From assembly GCA_025935415.1 (NCBI GenBank), contig JAICVI010000003.1:1-44783 (forward strand): a stretch of DNA of 44,783 bases, in the 5' to 3' direction. Origin of the DNA: Chloroflexota bacterium (lineage in GTDB: Bacteria > Chloroflexota > Limnocylindria > Limnocylindrales > CSP1-4). The position numbers and the translations under genes are program-made. Shown here piece after piece: positions 35,899 through 44,783 of this stretch (position 1 is the first letter of the stretch; each line of letters opens with the position of its first letter). The notes below the pieces were generated by a model. That model did no database searches. It had not been told where the DNA came from and saw only the letters and a program-made list of their open reading frames with translations.

Positions 35899-35917
35899 TA
35901 CGGGGCGACCCCGTACG
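35899..35917 (-). terminator. Hairpin terminator downstream of rsfS
   Basis: gtacgggg-cga-ccccgtac. Confidence 0.5.
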
Positions 35918-35939
35918 GCCGACGGGTGCCGCGGACGAG

Positions 35940-36365
35940 CTACTGCACTCGCAGGATCGTCTTGGCCTCGTGCCAGTGCTTCTCGAGCGAGTAGTAGTCA
36001 CGCTCGGGTGGCGTGAAGATGTGGACGACGACCGACCCGAAGTCGACCAGCACCCAGTGCGACGACGCCGTCCCCTCGCGCCCGAACGCATGGACCTTCT
36101 CGTCGCGCATCCCGGAGACGATGCCATCCGCGATCGCGTCGAGCTGCCGCTCCGAGCCGCCCGAGGCGATCACGAAGTAGTCGGCCACGGTGGTGAGACC
36201 CGTGAGGTCCAGCACCGCGATGTCCGCGGCCTTCTTGTCCTCGGCCAGCTCGACGATGCGCCGGGCGAGGTCGAGGGCCGGCATCTCCGGCGGTGGTGCG
36301 GCGGCGGCCGACTTCGCGGAAGAGCGATTCGGCAATCCCTTGGGGTTGCGGGCGAGGTCGGTCAC
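35940..36365 (-). CDS. rsfS: Ribosome silencing factor RsfS
   Basis: LARRIVELAEDKKAADIAVLDLTGLTTVADYFVIASGGSERQLDAIADGI ... GREGTASSHWVLVDFGSVVVHIFTPPERDYYSLEKHW. Confidence 0.93.
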   Translation of the reverse strand: MTDLARNPKGLPNRSSAKSAAAAPPPEMPALDLARRIVELAEDKKAADIAVLDLTGLTTVADYFVIASGGSERQLDAIADGIVSGMRDEKVHAFGREGTASSHWVLVDFGSVVVHIFTPPERDYYSLEKHWHEAKTILRVQ

Positions 36366-36985
36366 TGGGCGGGGAGCCTCCTGTAGAGCTCGTGTTGCGC
36401 GATGTATGCCCCGACTGCCGCGGGGACGAGGTAGCGAATGGATCGCCCGGCGGCCACGCGGCCCCGAAGCGCGGTCGACGACAGCCCGAGTCGCGGCCCC
36501 TCCAGGAAGTCGACCCGATCTTCCCGTCCCGGGAACGCCTCGGCGAGCCACGCCGGGTCCGGCGCAGGGTAGCCCTCGCGGGGCACCACCGCCACCCGGG
36601 CCGCCTCGAACAGGCGCTCGGGCTCGTGCCACGTCGGCAGCTCACCGAAGGTCTCGGCCGACACGATCAGGTGGAGGGTCGCCTCCGGAAGGGCTCGCGC
36701 CAGGGCCTCTACGGTGTCGACGGTGAAGGACGGGCCGTTCCGATCGATCTCGATCGTCGACAGCTCGAAGGCAGGGTTGTCGGCAATCGCCCGTTCGACC
36801 ATGGCGACACGGTGGGCCACCGCCGTGACGGAGCCCGGCAGCTTGTGCGGCGGCTGGCCGGCAGGAATGAACAGCACGCGGTCGAGCGACAGCGCCTCTC
36901 GCGCCTCCTCGGCGACGGCAAGATGGCCGACATGGATGGGATCGAACGTCCCGCCCATGATCCCGATGGCCTCGGCGGCGGTCAT
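36362..36985 (-). CDS. nadD: Nicotinate-nucleotide adenylyltransferase
   Basis: IGIMGGTFDPIHVGHLAVAEEAREAL, FIPAGQPPHK, GLSSTALRGRVAAGRSIRYLVPAAVGAYI. Confidence 0.95.
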   Translation of the reverse strand: MTAAEAIGIMGGTFDPIHVGHLAVAEEAREALSLDRVLFIPAGQPPHKLPGSVTAVAHRVAMVERAIADNPAFELSTIEIDRNGPSFTVDTVEALARALPEATLHLIVSAETFGELPTWHEPERLFEAARVAVVPREGYPAPDPAWLAEAFPGREDRVDFLEGPRLGLSSTALRGRVAAGRSIRYLVPAAVGAYIAQHELYRRLPAQ

Positions 36986-36995
36986 CCGGCTTCGC

Positions 36996-38306
36996 TCAAC
37001 GACCGACCGCCCAGGGCTCGGCCTCCCACTCGAGCTCGACGGCGCCGATTCGCACCGTGTCGCCGGCACGTGCCCCCGCCTTGCGAAGGGCCTCCTCGGC
37101 CCCGAGCCGCTCGAGGTCGCGCTGGAACCGCTCGGCCGATTCCTCGACCTCGAAGTCGGTCTGCGCGGCCAGTCGCTCGATCCGCCGGCCCGCGACGCGG
37201 AACGCGCCATCGGGTTCCACCGAGACCGAGACCCGGTTGGGGTCGGCATCGAGTCGATGCACGACGACGCCCGCGGGATCCGGCGGCGTCCCGAGCTCCT
37301 CGGCGGAGGGCAGCAGCGCCGCCAGCGCGCGGCGGAATGCGGCGATTCCCTCCCCCGTCGACGCCGAGATGGCGACCACGGCAAGCTTCTCGCGCTGGCG
37401 GGCCGCGCGGAAGGCGGGCCACACCTCGGCTGCCGAAGGCAGGTCGAGCTTGTTGAAGGCGACGAGCATCGGCTTCTCGAGCAGCGCCGGGTCGTGCGCC
37501 CGCAGCTCGTCCCGGATCACGTCGAAGTCCCAGGCCGGGTCCCGCGACGAGCCGTCGACGACGTGGACGAGCACGCGCGTCCGCTCGACATGGCGAAGGA
37601 AGGCGTGCCCCAGGCCGGCCCCATCGCTCGCGCCCTCGATCAGGCCGGGAACGTCCGCGATCGTCGGTCGCCGCAGGTCCCCCGCCCCGACGGAATCGGA
37701 GAGGTCCATGACCCCGAGGTTCGGCTCCAGCGTCGTGAAGGGGTAGTCGGCGATCTTCGGCTTCGCTGCCGTCAGGGCCGCGAGCAGCGTCGACTTGCCC
37801 GCGTTGGGCAACCCCACGAGCCCGATGTCGGCGATCAGCCGGAGCTCGAGGCGGACCCAGCGCTCCTCGCCCGGCTCGCCCTTCTGGGCGTGCTTGGGGG
37901 CCTGGTGGGTCGATGTCGCGAAATGGGTGTTCCCGAGCCCGCCACGACCGCCGCGCGCGACCATCGCCTCCTGCCCCGTGGCAACGAGGTCGGCCACGAG
38001 CTCGCCGGTCGCGTCGTCGTAGATCGCGGTGCCGGGCGGGACCTCGAGGTAGAGGTCGTCTCCGGCCTTGCCGTGCCGGCGGGCTCGGGTCCCGTTGCCG
38101 CCGCCCGCCGCGCGGAAGTGGTGCTTGTGCTGGAAATCACGGAGCGTTGTCTGTCCGGCGTCAACCCTCAGGTGGATCGAGCCGCCACGGCCACCGTCGC
38201 CGCCATCGGGGCCCCCTCGCGGCACGTGGGCCTCGCGACGGAACGTGGACGCGCCCCCGCCGCCGTCGCCGGCCTTGACGAAGATCTTGACGCGATCGAG
38301 GAACAT
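36996..38306 (-). CDS. obgE: GTPase Obg/CgtA
   Basis: Obg Gly-rich N-domain; GLPNAGKSTLLAALTAAKPKIADYPFTTLEPNLGV; C-terminal OCT-like domain. Confidence 0.96.
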   Translation of the reverse strand: MFLDRVKIFVKAGDGGGGASTFRREAHVPRGGPDGGDGGRGGSIHLRVDAGQTTLRDFQHKHHFRAAGGGNGTRARRHGKAGDDLYLEVPPGTAIYDDATGELVADLVATGQEAMVARGGRGGLGNTHFATSTHQAPKHAQKGEPGEERWVRLELRLIADIGLVGLPNAGKSTLLAALTAAKPKIADYPFTTLEPNLGVMDLSDSVGAGDLRRPTIADVPGLIEGASDGAGLGHAFLRHVERTRVLVHVVDGSSRDPAWDFDVIRDELRAHDPALLEKPMLVAFNKLDLPSAAEVWPAFRAARQREKLAVVAISASTGEGIAAFRRALAALLPSAEELGTPPDPAGVVVHRLDADPNRVSVSVEPDGAFRVAGRRIERLAAQTDFEVEESAERFQRDLERLGAEEALRKAGARAGDTVRIGAVELEWEAEPWAVGR

Positions 38307-38361
38307 GCCCGGCTATGGTCGCATGCGGGTCACCGGGATCCGGCCCGGCAGCCGAGTCCGC

Positions 38362-39840
38362 TCAGTAATAGCGGAGGGGGTTCACCCGGTACGAGCCGCT
38401 CTCCCACGGCTTCCCGACCCAGACCTCGAAGTGATCGTGCGGCCCCGTCGCCCACCCGGACTGCCCGATGCGGCCGATCCGCTGGCCCTTCGAGACCGTC
38501 TGCCCCGCCGACACGAGCACGGCCGACATGTGGTGGTGGGCACTGTAGATCCCGCCGCCGTGGTTGATCCAGACCTGGTACCCGCCACCGTTGTCCTTCC
38601 AGCCCGCGAAGATCACCACGCCGTCGCGCGGCGACACGATCGCGCTGCCGTAGTCGTGGGCGATGTCCACGCCGTAGTGGCCGTAGTGGAAGCCCTGGCT
38701 GATGTAGCCGCCCGGAACCGGCCAGGCCCACGAGCCACCCGTCGGCACGAACGGACAGCTGCAGCTGCTGCCGCCGCCGTTGTCCCGCGGTGTCGGCTTC
38801 GGCGTTGGCTTCGCGGTCGGGAGCGGCGCGCCCTCGGCACCTGGAAGCACGAGGACCTGTCCGACGATGAGGTTGGGGTCCTCGAGGTCATTCGTGGCGA
38901 TGATGTCCGCGACCGTGATCTTGTTCGCCGCGGCCACCGAGTCGAGCGTGTCGCCGGCCTTGACGGTCACCACCAGCCCGTTGACCGGCGGGATGATCAG
39001 GTCGCGACCGGTCTTGAGCGAGTCCGTCGACGTCAGCTTGTTCGCCCACCAGACCGTCATCATCGAGACGCCGAAACGGCTCGCGATGCCGGTGATCGTG
39101 TCGCCGTCCTTGACGGTGTAGTGCCGGAGCATGCCGACGGACGTCTGGACGGTGGTATCGACGGCGACGGGCTTGTAGAACGTGCCATCGTCCACGGCCG
39201 CGGCTTCGACGGTCGGATCCTGGAGGGCGCCCGGGTCTTCCGCCGCGTCGATGAACGGATCGGCATGGCCGCCGATGGCGAGACGAGCGCCACCCTGGTC
39301 TGCCTGCACGCCGCCCTGCGCGGCCTGCGCGGTCCCAACCGTGGGCGCCGGCGCGAGGCTGACGCCTGCGGCCGCGAGGACGATGAGGGCGATGACGAGC
39401 GGCAGGGCTCGATCGGAGGTGAACCGCAGGACCATGTGCCGTCGGTACAGCCGGCGACGTGCCGATGACCTCGGTCGTGCGGCGGTCGCCGCCCGCTCCA
39501 TGGCGTGATCGAGGTTCCGGCGAGCCGCGACCGCGGCGCGCTGCTGCGCGCGGGGGGTCGCGGTCATGAGATCGGCGCACAGGCGCGCGACGCCGATGGC
39601 TCGGCGGTGAGCGCCTCGTGCGGCCTGTTCGCGATTCGGTTCGATCGCCTCACTCCCCGGGCGATCGAGCCGCTCAGAGCGGTTGCGCGTCAATCCACGC
39701 ACGACGCCGCTCACGGCATTCAGCAATACGTTCTCCTGGCGGGACGGTCCGTGCGCGGCGGAACGCGCGGGTTTGCGTGGGTCAGGACCGTCGGCGGGTC
39801 GCGATCTTGAGCTGGGGTCTCGCTTCGCGGCCGAGTCCAC
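38362..39840 (-). CDS. M23-family peptidase with two LysM domains (start uncertain)
   Basis: Two LysM motifs (HYTVKDGDTITGIASRFGVSMMTV; VVTVKAGDTLDSVAAANKITVADII); M23 region HYGVDIAHDYG ... YSAHHHMSAVLVSAGQTVSKGQRIG ... GPHDHFEVW. Confidence 0.9.
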   Translation of the reverse strand: MDSAAKRDPSSRSRPADGPDPRKPARSAAHGPSRQENVLLNAVSGVVRGLTRNRSERLDRPGSEAIEPNREQAARGAHRRAIGVARLCADLMTATPRAQQRAAVAARRNLDHAMERAATAARPRSSARRRLYRRHMVLRFTSDRALPLVIALIVLAAAGVSLAPAPTVGTAQAAQGGVQADQGGARLAIGGHADPFIDAAEDPGALQDPTVEAAAVDDGTFYKPVAVDTTVQTSVGMLRHYTVKDGDTITGIASRFGVSMMTVWWANKLTSTDSLKTGRDLIIPPVNGLVVTVKAGDTLDSVAAANKITVADIIATNDLEDPNLIVGQVLVLPGAEGAPLPTAKPTPKPTPRDNGGGSSCSCPFVPTGGSWAWPVPGGYISQGFHYGHYGVDIAHDYGSAIVSPRDGVVIFAGWKDNGGGYQVWINHGGGIYSAHHHMSAVLVSAGQTVSKGQRIGRIGQSGWATGPHDHFEVWVGKPWESGSYRVNPLRYY

Positions 39841-39976
39841 TCCTCCGCGGACTACGACGTTGCAGGGACCTTATCACGCTCGAGGTCGACGCGCCAAACC
39901 GCCTATCGGGTACCGATTCGCTGCCAGAAGGCCCGTGCGGCCTGGCACCACGCCCGGGCGCGCCCGGGCGGCACGG

Positions 39977-41449
39977 TCAGGAGTCGAGGCTCTTGGTCAG
40001 GCCGCCCAGGAACTGGACGTTCGTGTCGGTCTTGGCGAGCCGGTTGAGCAGCAGCTCGATGCCCTCGTTGGTCCCGACCGCCGAGAGCATCCGGCGCATC
40101 GTCCAGACCATCTTCAGCGTGCCGTCCTCGAGGAGCAGCTCCTCGCGCCGGGTACCGGACCGCATGACGTCGATCGACGGGAAGATCCGCTTCTCGGCGA
40201 GCTTGCGGTCGAGGATGAGCTCCGAGTTGCCGGTGCCCTTGAACTCCTCGTAGATCACGTCGTCCATCCGCGAGCCCGTGTCGATGAGGCAGGTCCCGAT
40301 GATCGTCAGCGAGCCGCCCTCCTCGATCTTCCGCGCGGCGCCGAAGAAGCGCTTGGGCGGGTAGAGGGCGATCGGATCGATGCCGCCGGAGAGCGTCCGG
40401 CCCGACGGCGGGAGCGCCAGGTTGTAGGCGCGGGCGAGCCGGGTGATGGAGTCCAGGAGGATCACGACGTCCCTGCCGGTCTCGACCTGGCGCTTCGCGA
40501 TCTCGAGGGCCATCTCGGCAACGTGGGTGTGATTCTCGGTGGGCTCGTCGAAGGTCGAGGAGATGACCTCGCCCTTGACGCTCCGGCGCATGTCCGTGAC
40601 CTCCTCCGGCCGCTCGCCGATGAGGGCGACCATGAGGAGGATGTCGGGGTAGTTCGCGCTGATCCCGTTGGCGATGGCCTTCAGGAGCATCGTCTTGCCG
40701 GCCTTCGGCGGGCTGACGATCAGGGCACGCTGGCCCTTGCCGATCGGGTTCACGAGGTTGACGAGCCGCTGGCTCAGGTTCTTCGGGTCGCTCTCGAGGT
40801 TGATGAGCTCGTCCGGGTGGACCGGCGTGAGGTCGTTGAAGACCGGGCGCCGCCGGGCCGTCTCGATGTCGACGCCGTTGACGCTGTCGACCCGGAGCAG
40901 GCCCCAGTACTTCTCCTGCTCCCGCGGGGCGCGGACGGCGCCGGCGACGCGATCGCCGATCCGGAGGCCGAAGCGACGGACCTGGCTGGAGGAGACGTAG
41001 ACATCGTCGGGGCTCGGCAGGAGGCCGTGGCGGCGCATGAAGCCGTAGCCCTCGTCGACGATGTCGAGGATGCCGCTCGCGTAGTCGAGGCCGGCGCGCT
41101 CCGTCTGCTCCTTGAGGATCGCGTCGACGAGATCTTCCTTGCGGTCGTCGGAGCGAGAGTCGAGCTCCAGCTCGCGCCCGACCTGGCGCAGCTCGGCGAC
41201 GCTCATCTCGCGGAGATCGGCGACGTCGAGGTCGTTGCGCTCGCGCGCGGCCTCGAGCTCCTGCTGCTCCTCGTACTCGGTCACGGGGGCGCGACCGTTG
41301 CCACCCATCTGGCCGCCGCGCCGGCGGGGACGACGATTGGTGCGCATGGTTCGCTGATCTGGAGCTGGCATCTGGGTAGGGTTCACCTGCTGGGCAAGGA
41401 TGGGCTTCGAAGGAAGCGCCGACCGAATGTGGGTTCGCCCACGACACAA
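39977..41449 (-). CDS. rho: Transcription termination factor Rho (true start probably 41347-41371)
   Basis: [97 protein letters not shown]. Confidence 0.97.
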   Translation of the reverse strand: MCRGRTHIRSALPSKPILAQQVNPTQMPAPDQRTMRTNRRPRRRGGQMGGNGRAPVTEYEEQQELEAARERNDLDVADLREMSVAELRQVGRELELDSRSDDRKEDLVDAILKEQTERAGLDYASGILDIVDEGYGFMRRHGLLPSPDDVYVSSSQVRRFGLRIGDRVAGAVRAPREQEKYWGLLRVDSVNGVDIETARRRPVFNDLTPVHPDELINLESDPKNLSQRLVNLVNPIGKGQRALIVSPPKAGKTMLLKAIANGISANYPDILLMVALIGERPEEVTDMRRSVKGEVISSTFDEPTENHTHVAEMALEIAKRQVETGRDVVILLDSITRLARAYNLALPPSGRTLSGGIDPIALYPPKRFFGAARKIEEGGSLTIIGTCLIDTGSRMDDVIYEEFKGTGNSELILDRKLAEKRIFPSIDVMRSGTRREELLLEDGTLKMVWTMRRMLSAVGTNEGIELLLNRLAKTDTNVQFLGGLTKSLDS

Positions 41450-41548
41450 CGGGTCCGCGCGCGGACCGGGGTGGGGATGTGGTGAGAATACGGCGCGGCC
41501 GGGGCGGCGTCAATCAATCGCGCGACGCGTGCGTACCATTCGCCGGCC

Positions 41549-42517
41549 ATGCCGATCGACATCCGACCCATCGAACCGACCGACCACCCGGAAGCCGCAG
41601 CACTGCTCGCGGATCGCCACCGGCGCCACCGCCTCGTGGAGCCGCTGCTCGACCCAGCCTACGAAGCCCCCGCTGCCGCGCTGGCCGAGATCGCGTTGCT
41701 GCTTGCGGGCGATGAGGCCGCGGGCTGGGCGGCACGCCGGGATGGCGCGCTCGTCGGCTACCTCATCGGCACGTCGAAGACGGACGCGACCTGGGGCAGG
41801 AACGTCTGGGTCGACCCGGCCGGCCACGCCGCGGCGGACCCCTCGGTCGTCCGGGCGCTGTACGCCGTGGCCGCCGACGCCTGGGCCAGGGAAGAGCGAT
41901 TCAACCAGCACGTCCTGGTCCCGGCCTCCGATGTCGATCTGGTGGATGCCTGGTTCGCCCTCGACTTCGGGCAGCAGCACCTCCACGCCGTACGGGAGAA
42001 CCCGCCGGCCGACCTCGGCGTCGTCCCGCGGACCGAGCTGCGCATCCGTCGGGCGACCCGCGCCGACATCCCGGTCCTCGCGGAGCTGGAGCTCGTGCTC
42101 CCGCAGCACATGGTCGGGGCCCCGGTGTTCTCCAAGCTGCCGCTGCAGCCGATCGAGGAGGTCCGCGAGGAGATCGAGGGCGACTTCGACGACCCCAGGT
42201 ACACCTGGCTCGTCGCGGAGCACGAAGGCAACGTCGTGGGCGACGCCATCGGGCTCTCGGTCGAGCATTCGTCAGGAAACTCCAGCCTCATCCGGCCCGC
42301 GAGCGCAGGCTTCCTCGGGTACGCGGCGGTGCTCCCCGAAGCGCGCGGCCTTGGCGTGGGTCGAGCGCTCGGCGAGGCGGTCATGGCGTGGTCGCGGGAT
42401 GCCGGATACGGCGCGGTCACCACGGACTGGCGCTCGACCAACACGGAAGCCGACCGAACGTGGCGCGCACTCGGGTTTCGACCGACGTTCCGTCGCCTGC
42501 ACCGCATGATCGCCTAG
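41549..42517 (+). CDS. Tandem GNAT acetyltransferase
   Basis: 322 aa; C-terminal GNAT core GYAAVLPEARGLGVGRALGEAVMAWSRDAGYGAVTTDWRSTN; similar N-terminal half. Confidence 0.85.
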   Translation: MPIDIRPIEPTDHPEAAALLADRHRRHRLVEPLLDPAYEAPAAALAEIALLLAGDEAAGWAARRDGALVGYLIGTSKTDATWGRNVWVDPAGHAAADPSVVRALYAVAADAWAREERFNQHVLVPASDVDLVDAWFALDFGQQHLHAVRENPPADLGVVPRTELRIRRATRADIPVLAELELVLPQHMVGAPVFSKLPLQPIEEVREEIEGDFDDPRYTWLVAEHEGNVVGDAIGLSVEHSSGNSSLIRPASAGFLGYAAVLPEARGLGVGRALGEAVMAWSRDAGYGAVTTDWRSTNTEADRTWRALGFRPTFRRLHRMIA

Positions 42518-42518
42518 C

Positions 42519-42539
42519 GCGCCCCCGCAGCAGGGGCGC
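42519..42539 (+). terminator. Terminator-like hairpin between convergent genes
   Basis: gcgcccc-cgcagca-ggggcgc. Confidence 0.5.
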
Positions 42540-42570
42540 CGAGCCTCGGAGCCCGGCCGGCGCGGGCCGG

Positions 42571-43263
42571 TCAGCTCTCCTTCTTGGCCGCTCCGGACTT
42601 GGCGCTTGCATCGGCGGCGGCGCGGGCCGCCTCCCAGTCCTTCTTGAACTGGACGATGCCCTTGTCGGTCAGGGGGTGGCTGGCCATCTGCTGGAAGATC
42701 TTGAACGGCAGCGTGGCGATGTGCGAGCCGGCGAGCGCGGCATCGGTGACGTGGCGCGGGTGCCGGACCGACGCGGTCAGGACCTCGGTCTCGAGCTCAT
42801 GGATCGTGACGATCTCGACCAGCTCGCGGATGACGGTCATGCCCTCCTCGTTGATGTCGTCGAGGCGGCCGACGAACGGCGAGAGCAGCGACGCGCCCGC
42901 CTTTGCGGCGAGGAGGCCCTGGTTGGCCGAGAAGATCAAGGTGCAGTTGGTCCGGATGCCCTCGGCCCGGAAGCGGCTCATCGCCTCGAGGCCGTTCTCG
43001 GACATCGGCACCTTGACGTAGACGTTGTCCGCGAGCTTGGCGAAGTGGCGGCCCTCCTTGAGCATCCCCTCGACGTCGTCCGCCACGACCTCCGCGGACA
43101 CCGGGCCCTTCGTGATCCCGCAGATCAGCTTGATGACCTCGTCGTAGGTCATGCCCTGTGTCTTGCCGAACAGCGTCGGGTTGGTGGTGACGCCGTCGAG
43201 CACGCCCCAGGCATTGACGGTCCGGATCTCTTGGATGTCGGCGGTATCGAGGAAGAGCTTCAT
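42571..43263 (-). CDS. Transaldolase / fructose-6-phosphate aldolase family protein
   Basis: MKLFLDTADIQEIRTVNAWGVLDGVTTNPTLFGK; VYVKVPMSENGLEAMSRFRAEGIRTNCTLIFSANQ; SPFVGRLDDI. Confidence 0.95.
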   Translation of the reverse strand: MKLFLDTADIQEIRTVNAWGVLDGVTTNPTLFGKTQGMTYDEVIKLICGITKGPVSAEVVADDVEGMLKEGRHFAKLADNVYVKVPMSENGLEAMSRFRAEGIRTNCTLIFSANQGLLAAKAGASLLSPFVGRLDDINEEGMTVIRELVEIVTIHELETEVLTASVRHPRHVTDAALAGSHIATLPFKIFQQMASHPLTDKGIVQFKKDWEAARAAADASAKSGAAKKES

Positions 43264-43385
43264 GGGTGCGCTCCGAGGTGCTGGTGGGCGGGGTGTGGTG
43301 GCCCGATTCTAGGCCGCGCCGCGCCAAAGGCCCTCGTTGCAGCCCGCCGATCGAGTGCCAAGCACACGACGGACGGGAGAGATCG

Positions 43386-44783
<1,398 letters not shown>

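Noticed and set aside
36714-38567. 617-aa plus-strand ORF opposite nadD/obgE
   Set aside because: Antisense shadow; both minus-strand genes are certain.
39683-41485. 600-aa plus-strand ORF opposite rho
   Set aside because: Antisense shadow of rho.

Overview
High-GC bacterial chromosomal segment with dense coding. Gene content and style suggest a Chloroflexota-like genome, but this is inference only. Most of the window is ordinary: pyrG, transaldolase, rho, M23/LysM peptidase, obgE-nadD-rsfS, comEA-comEC-holA, leuS, uridine phosphorylase, ROK kinase, a two-component/HD-GYP cluster and three tRNAs (Ala-CGC, Tyr-GTA, Ala-GGC). The most notable region is 6.9-15.5 kb. It holds an SOS mutasome locus (imuA-imuB-DUF6504-like, then dnaE2) with two perfect GAAC-N4-GTTC boxes, each directly abutting a -10-like hexamer. 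DnaE2 carries a ~415-aa repeat-containing insertion. ImuA carries an (ASSGK)n insertion near the position of RecA loop L1. A short ORF for a membrane peptide, ending before a strong hairpin, lies on the other side of the dnaE2 box. Other leads are a CpaF-type secretion ATPase fused in frame to a RidA-like domain lacking the usual catalytic Arg, a CGNR regulator divergent from two small ORFs across a repeated GGTTACG operator-like region, and a comEC frame that stays open ~650 bp into holA. All calls come from reading the sequence and supplied ORFs; no database search was run.
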